64,000 nt of DNA. Origin: Brucella sp. 21LCYQ03 (GTDB taxonomy: Bacteria > Pseudomonadota > Alphaproteobacteria > Rhizobiales > Rhizobiaceae). Under the pieces are notes generated by a model, which was not told the DNA's origin, did no database searches, and saw nothing but the letters and a program-made list of their open reading frames with translations. The translations under genes were made by a program, and so were the position numbers. This document shows, piece after piece, positions 60,902 to 64,000 of the stretch. Position 1 is the first letter of the stretch. Every line of letters begins with the position of its first letter. The stretch lies in assembly GCF_023554105.1 (NCBI RefSeq), contig NZ_JAMJWE010000016.1, forward strand, positions 20,360-84,359, read 5' to 3'.

Positions 60902-60981
60902 ACGCGATTATTTGCGATTAAATGCAATAATGCGCGATTTGATGCGATCATATGCGACGATGCGCGAATAAATGCGATTTA
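60902..60981. repeat. Eight tandem decamers, exact 10-bp period
   Basis: Consensus ATGCGATTAT. GCGA (one copy GCAA) starts at 60904, 60914, 60924, 60934, 60944, 60954, 60964 and 60974. The 10-bp phase puts every copy on one face of the helix. Confidence 0.9.
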
Positions 60982-61191
60982 ACGGTTTTTCTGTACTAAG
61001 AATGGAAAGTGAGTTGCGCATCGCGTAAAATCGCAAGCAGAATGATGGCAAGATGTGTATTGTACCGGTACAGGCTACGCCTGTCCCTGTCCAATACCGC
61101 ACCTTACTCGCCTGCGGCTCGACGGAATCTTGCTCTGCGAGGCTGGCAGTCGCTACTGCGACAATGAGAAATCTGACAATTTGGAGGCTCT

Positions 61192-61602
61192 ATGAAGAAT
61201 GTGGCGGATCGTGAAAGCACGCCTATCGAAGCTAGAGGTGGTCGCCCAAGGAACCGGCGCATCGAGGTTTGGTTGACACCAAAAGAGGAAGCGGAACTGG
61301 CGGAGCGAGCCAATGAAACCGGACTTTCGCGCTCGGCATATCTACGCAATGTTGGCCTTAACCACCCGATACGATCCGTGGTCGATTTGAAGGCCGTAGC
61401 AGACCTAGCCAAAGTGAATGGAGACTTGGGCCGCGTCGCAGGCCTACTCAAGCTATGGTTGGCCGAGAAACGCGGTCAGGGGGCAAGACCGATAGAGGTT
61501 GAAACGATGATGCATGACTTTCGAAAGCTGCAACAGCAAGCGCATGAAATAATGGGGCATATAGTTCATACACCCAATTTTGGCCGCAGGGGTTCTTCAT
61601 AA
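61192..61602 (+). CDS. traJ: TraJ-type relaxosome accessory protein (oriT-binding)
   Basis: A 136-residue ribbon-helix-helix-like protein. The region RRIEVWLTPKEEAELAERAN, ETGLSRSAYLRNVGL and VNGDLGRVAGLLKLWLAEK parallels RP4 TraJ, which binds oriT and recruits the relaxase TraI. GGAGG before the ATG at 61192. In IncP systems traI follows; here the next 89 bases are empty and then a converging unrelated operon ends. Confidence 0.87.
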   Translation: MKNVADRESTPIEARGGRPRNRRIEVWLTPKEEAELAERANETGLSRSAYLRNVGLNHPIRSVVDLKAVADLAKVNGDLGRVAGLLKLWLAEKRGQGARPIEVETMMHDFRKLQQQAHEIMGHIVHTPNFGRRGSS

Positions 61603-61691
61603 GATAGCGCCCCACATCAACCGCGGTGCGAACGGTGTTTCACACTCAGTACGAAATCTTCGAACCCCCACGTTAATTAGGCATTAGCCAT

Positions 61692-62831
61692 TCAGGTTTC
61701 TGCGAGCAGCCTATCAATTTGGCGGCATATGTGCGCTTCCATGCGTACCGAAATCCAAAATGAAGGGCTGTTACCTTCGGGAAGATTCCTTGCCGCTTTT
61801 ACCACCTGATCACACCCCCATGAATCGTTAATCGGTGTAAAACTAGAGTCCGCTACAACTAACTTTGCAGCATCCCTGTACATCAAACTGCGCGGAGAAA
61901 GCAATTTCTTCGCAACCTTGTCCACCTTTGGCTCAACCCTATGATAAAAAATCGTATTCCTATCAGTCGGATAATCAATCCGTGCCCGCATAAAGATCCC
62001 AGGACCGCCCATAGCGTCGTTTCGCTCAGGGTTTATTGATCCGTAATCGCCATACCCAACGGGAAAGTTCTGCAGTCGATTGAGCTCTTTATTCAGCTCA
62101 ACCTCATTTAGACGGAATTCATCCCGCAGCTCTCCCCCAATGCGAGTTACGTCTTTAGGAAACGAGGTGCCTACACTAAACACTTCCACATTAGGAATAA
62201 TTCGATTGACCTCGCGCACCAGTTCCGCTGCATAGCTGGCCTGGATTAAGGCTGTACCTGGACTGATGTACTCGAAATCAAGCAAGACTCTAAACCTGCC
62301 GCCCTTTACGATAAAATTATTTACTTTCCCAGCAATTATTTCTAAGTCCTGAATAAAATCAGGATCATGCAGTACCGACACTCGATAACTGATATGATCA
62401 AAAACTTCAGAGAAAGCATTAAATTGTGAAATTATATCTGATCGATAGACATCAATACTGTCCCCATCAGACGGATTTATAATTATAGTAGGTCTTACTG
62501 CCTTATTTTTTTCATGCAAAGATTTCACTGCGGAAACCCACGCACTATATCCATTCGAAGATTTGGAAAGATTATTTGTCTCGACAGATGAAAGACTGCT
62601 TTCACGGGTGATGTCTACGAAAACCTTGCTACACGGCGATAGTTCTTTCGATATCCATTCGTATATTTTGCTTATATTGTATTCGATGGGTGCGTTCGCG
62701 TCGTTATTCTTTTTTTTGCGACCACGGGTAATTTCGCAGTGGATCTCTACCGAGGATTTCCTGGCAGCGGATAGATTTTTCCAAGCACGAATTTCTGCAT
62801 CGGCAGATTTTAATAGGAGTAAGTATTTCAT
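61692..62831 (-). CDS. T4-beta-like protein ("beta family"), third gene of a coupled operon
   Basis: A 379-residue cytosolic protein. Features of the beta family: VFSVGTSFPKDVTRIGG, NFPVGYGDYGSINPERN, and a C-terminal SWGCDQVVKAARNLPEG with SFWISVRMEAHICRQI. A basic RGRKKKNND stretch is at about 37-45. The family is named after a T4 phage protein; its biochemistry is not established. Four-base overlap (ATGA) with the protease gene upstream. AT-rich codons unlike the core genome. Confidence 0.75.
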   Translation of the reverse strand: MKYLLLLKSADAEIRAWKNLSAARKSSVEIHCEITRGRKKKNNDANAPIEYNISKIYEWISKELSPCSKVFVDITRESSLSSVETNNLSKSSNGYSAWVSAVKSLHEKNKAVRPTIIINPSDGDSIDVYRSDIISQFNAFSEVFDHISYRVSVLHDPDFIQDLEIIAGKVNNFIVKGGRFRVLLDFEYISPGTALIQASYAAELVREVNRIIPNVEVFSVGTSFPKDVTRIGGELRDEFRLNEVELNKELNRLQNFPVGYGDYGSINPERNDAMGGPGIFMRARIDYPTDRNTIFYHRVEPKVDKVAKKLLSPRSLMYRDAAKLVVADSSFTPINDSWGCDQVVKAARNLPEGNSPSFWISVRMEAHICRQIDRLLAET

Positions 62832-63388
62832 TTTACTTTATATCCTAACGCTTCCGCTCTATAGAGGAATGCCTCCTGAGAAACGCCCAGATGGTCAGCC
62901 GCTCCCTTGATGCTGCCGTTATTTTTTATAAGCGCTTTTCTCACTAAGTTGGACGGCATTAGCAATTCTGAGGCAAATTTATTCGCTTGATACTCCACGC
63001 TATTTTTATCTTGGTTGCGGTGAAGAATTTGCTCTCCGACTGGCATGGAGGCGATCTTCTCCCTATGCAATAAATAATGCGCATATTCATGAGCCATAGA
63101 AAACTTCTGTCTGTTCTTATGGTGCTTCGAATTGATCGCGATTTCAAACGTGTCGCTACTTGTTTTCTTAATATATGCATCATTGATCCCTAGATCTAAG
63201 TACACCAAAGTGATCTCGGAATTTCTTCTAATGATTTCTTCAATATCGATTGAGTTATCTACCGGCAAACCCAACCTTGAGTAGTACGATATAACTTGCT
63301 CTGGAGTAGAGAGCACACTTGGAGGAAGGTGCGTCGAGCTTGGAGGAGTCGCACTGCCACTCGGACGTCGCGGAGATTTTGAAATCAT
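62828..63388 (-). CDS. ImmA/IrrE family metallopeptidase
   Basis: A 186-residue protein. Pro/Ser-rich N-terminus (about 1-28), then the peptidase core with HEYAHYLLH (HExxH) and the downstream Glu in EYQANKFASELLMP, and a C-terminal helix-turn-helix-like GAADHLGVSQEAFLYRAEAL. ImmA-type enzymes cleave repressors. Overlaps its neighbours by four bases on each side. Confidence 0.92.
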   Translation of the reverse strand: MISKSPRRPSGSATPPSSTHLPPSVLSTPEQVISYYSRLGLPVDNSIDIEEIIRRNSEITLVYLDLGINDAYIKKTSSDTFEIAINSKHHKNRQKFSMAHEYAHYLLHREKIASMPVGEQILHRNQDKNSVEYQANKFASELLMPSNLVRKALIKNNGSIKGAADHLGVSQEAFLYRAEALGYKVK

Positions 63389-63951
63389 TTGCTATCACCC
63401 TCACTGTCTTCTTCCTCCATATCAACATCATCGAGTGAGATAGACCCACCAAAATCATTCGAATCTATGAAAGACTGTATCTGGTCTGTTTTCTCGACAA
63501 GGGCGGCTATCAGCTCAGAGCCTTCTTGATTCTTCTCGTCTAATTTCGTCAGAGCTGAAGTGATTTCTCCCAAGCCTTTCTCGTTAATTTTTTTTATGAT
63601 TTCCTTCCCGTCATCAGATTCAAAAAATCTTTGTGTAAGTTGCGGGAGTTCATTTTCGACATGGTTTTTGGCGGAGGCGCGAATTGTCAGGGCGGCAAAG
63701 GCAGCAGTTATCGTTAGAAGTGCTACGAGTAATACGATCAAGTTTGAATAGAACGATGTCATCGTTGAAAGTACGTCAATATCCGCGAGAGGACTCGACA
63801 GAAAGCAAACAGGCTGCCCATTCATCTCTACGCAATTCGAGGAATTGACAAATATTTTTGATTGCGACTTATCCAAATAAAACTGGAGACATATTGTTAT
63901 CGCTGTAGCAACAAATGCGGATACGGCGGCAACAGTTAGAGCCTGAATCAT
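63385..63951 (-). CDS. Two-TM membrane protein with coiled coil, first visible gene of the operon
   Basis: A 188-residue protein: TM at about 3-24, a short outside loop with two Cys (SSNCVEMNG, QPVCFL), TM at about 68-92, then a cytosolic helical tail (ENELPQLTQRFF, ALVEKTDQIQSFIDSNDF) and an acidic end MEEEDSEGD. No known domain. Start uncertain: no good ribosome site at 63951, and the frame is open to the window edge, so the gene may be longer. Confidence 0.65.
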   Translation of the reverse strand: MIQALTVAAVSAFVATAITICLQFYLDKSQSKIFVNSSNCVEMNGQPVCFLSSPLADIDVLSTMTSFYSNLIVLLVALLTITAAFAALTIRASAKNHVENELPQLTQRFFESDDGKEIIKKINEKGLGEITSALTKLDEKNQEGSELIAALVEKTDQIQSFIDSNDFGGSISLDDVDMEEEDSEGDSK

Positions 63952-64000
63952 AATGAATGTAACGATATCAGGCTCTTGCGATGCGCCGGGTGAGCAGGCG

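Larger units (their letters stand above)
60746..61191. other. Gap of 446 bases: candidate oriT and control region
   Basis: Between the divergent traK-like gene and traJ. It holds a perfect 26-bp palindrome (60851-60876), eight phased decamers (60902-60981), an ACAGGC-TAC-GCCTGT inverted repeat (61070-61084) overlapping GTACCGGTAC, and a GTCGC/GCGAC hairpin (61149-61162). RP4 oriT has the same placing. I do not see a standard IncP nic sequence. Confidence 0.6.

Noticed and set aside
60902..60981. CRISPR array
   Set aside because: The units are adjoining 10-mers without spacers of CRISPR size, and no cas genes are near.

Overview
The window looks like a chromosomal segment of an alphaproteobacterium in the Ochrobactrum/Brucella group (Rhizobiales, Brucellaceae). 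The reasons are the gene order (hisS-hisZ-hisG, gluP, groES-groEL behind a CIRCE operator, tadA/rluB/rsmD, waaA-lpxK-DUF2093-mutL, oxyR/catalase), proteins that read as close relatives of Brucella ones (GluP, catalase), and an intergenic mosaic repeat of the rhizobial/Brucella kind at 28.2 kb. This is recognition by eye; no database search was run.

From 1 to about 52.9 kb the content is ordinary core genome. In order: a cut-off aldo/keto reductase, an L,D-transpeptidase, Tag glycosylase and a LysE exporter; the histidine cluster hisS-hisZ-hisG (short HisG with its HisZ partner); GluP, DoxX and FumC; an FMN reductase divergent from an HxlR regulator; groES-groEL; a HAD phosphatase, RibF, a MipA porin and IleS with a folded leader; a lipoprotein and cytochrome b561; TadA, RluB and RsmD; a pair of M16 proteases, a patatin and a Kef-type antiporter; pmbA, an inositol-phosphatase-like gene, DUF4170, DUF374, waaA and lpxK (lipid A/Kdo assembly); MutL; a GDP-mannose pair (manC, manB); a P1 peptidase, a ClC channel, GuaB, OxyR/catalase, an rRNA methyltransferase, a nucleosidase and GuaA.

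At 52.9 kb the character changes. Directly after guaA, a known island hotspot, sits a P4-type tyrosine integrase, then an AlpA-like regulator and a complete theta-type plasmid replicon: RepA of the RPA family followed by three phased iterons, an inverted iteron, an AT-rich stretch and a perfect DnaA box. Next come small accessory genes and an isolated trbJ-trbK-like-trbL block (VirB5, candidate entry exclusion, VirB6). A divergent traK-like/traJ pair follows, with a long palindrome and an exact eight-copy, 10-bp-phased repeat between them that resembles an IncP-type oriT. The traK-like gene has an in-frame amber codon, and no relaxase follows traJ in the window. The right end of the island is not in the window.

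The last 2.3 kb (61.7-64 kb) is AT-rich and holds three overlapping minus-strand genes: a two-TM coiled-coil membrane protein, an ImmA/IrrE-type HEXXH protease and a T4-beta-like protein. Their coupling and their place in the cargo zone of a mobile element make them the best candidate here for an undescribed, possibly anti-phage, system. The function is inference only.
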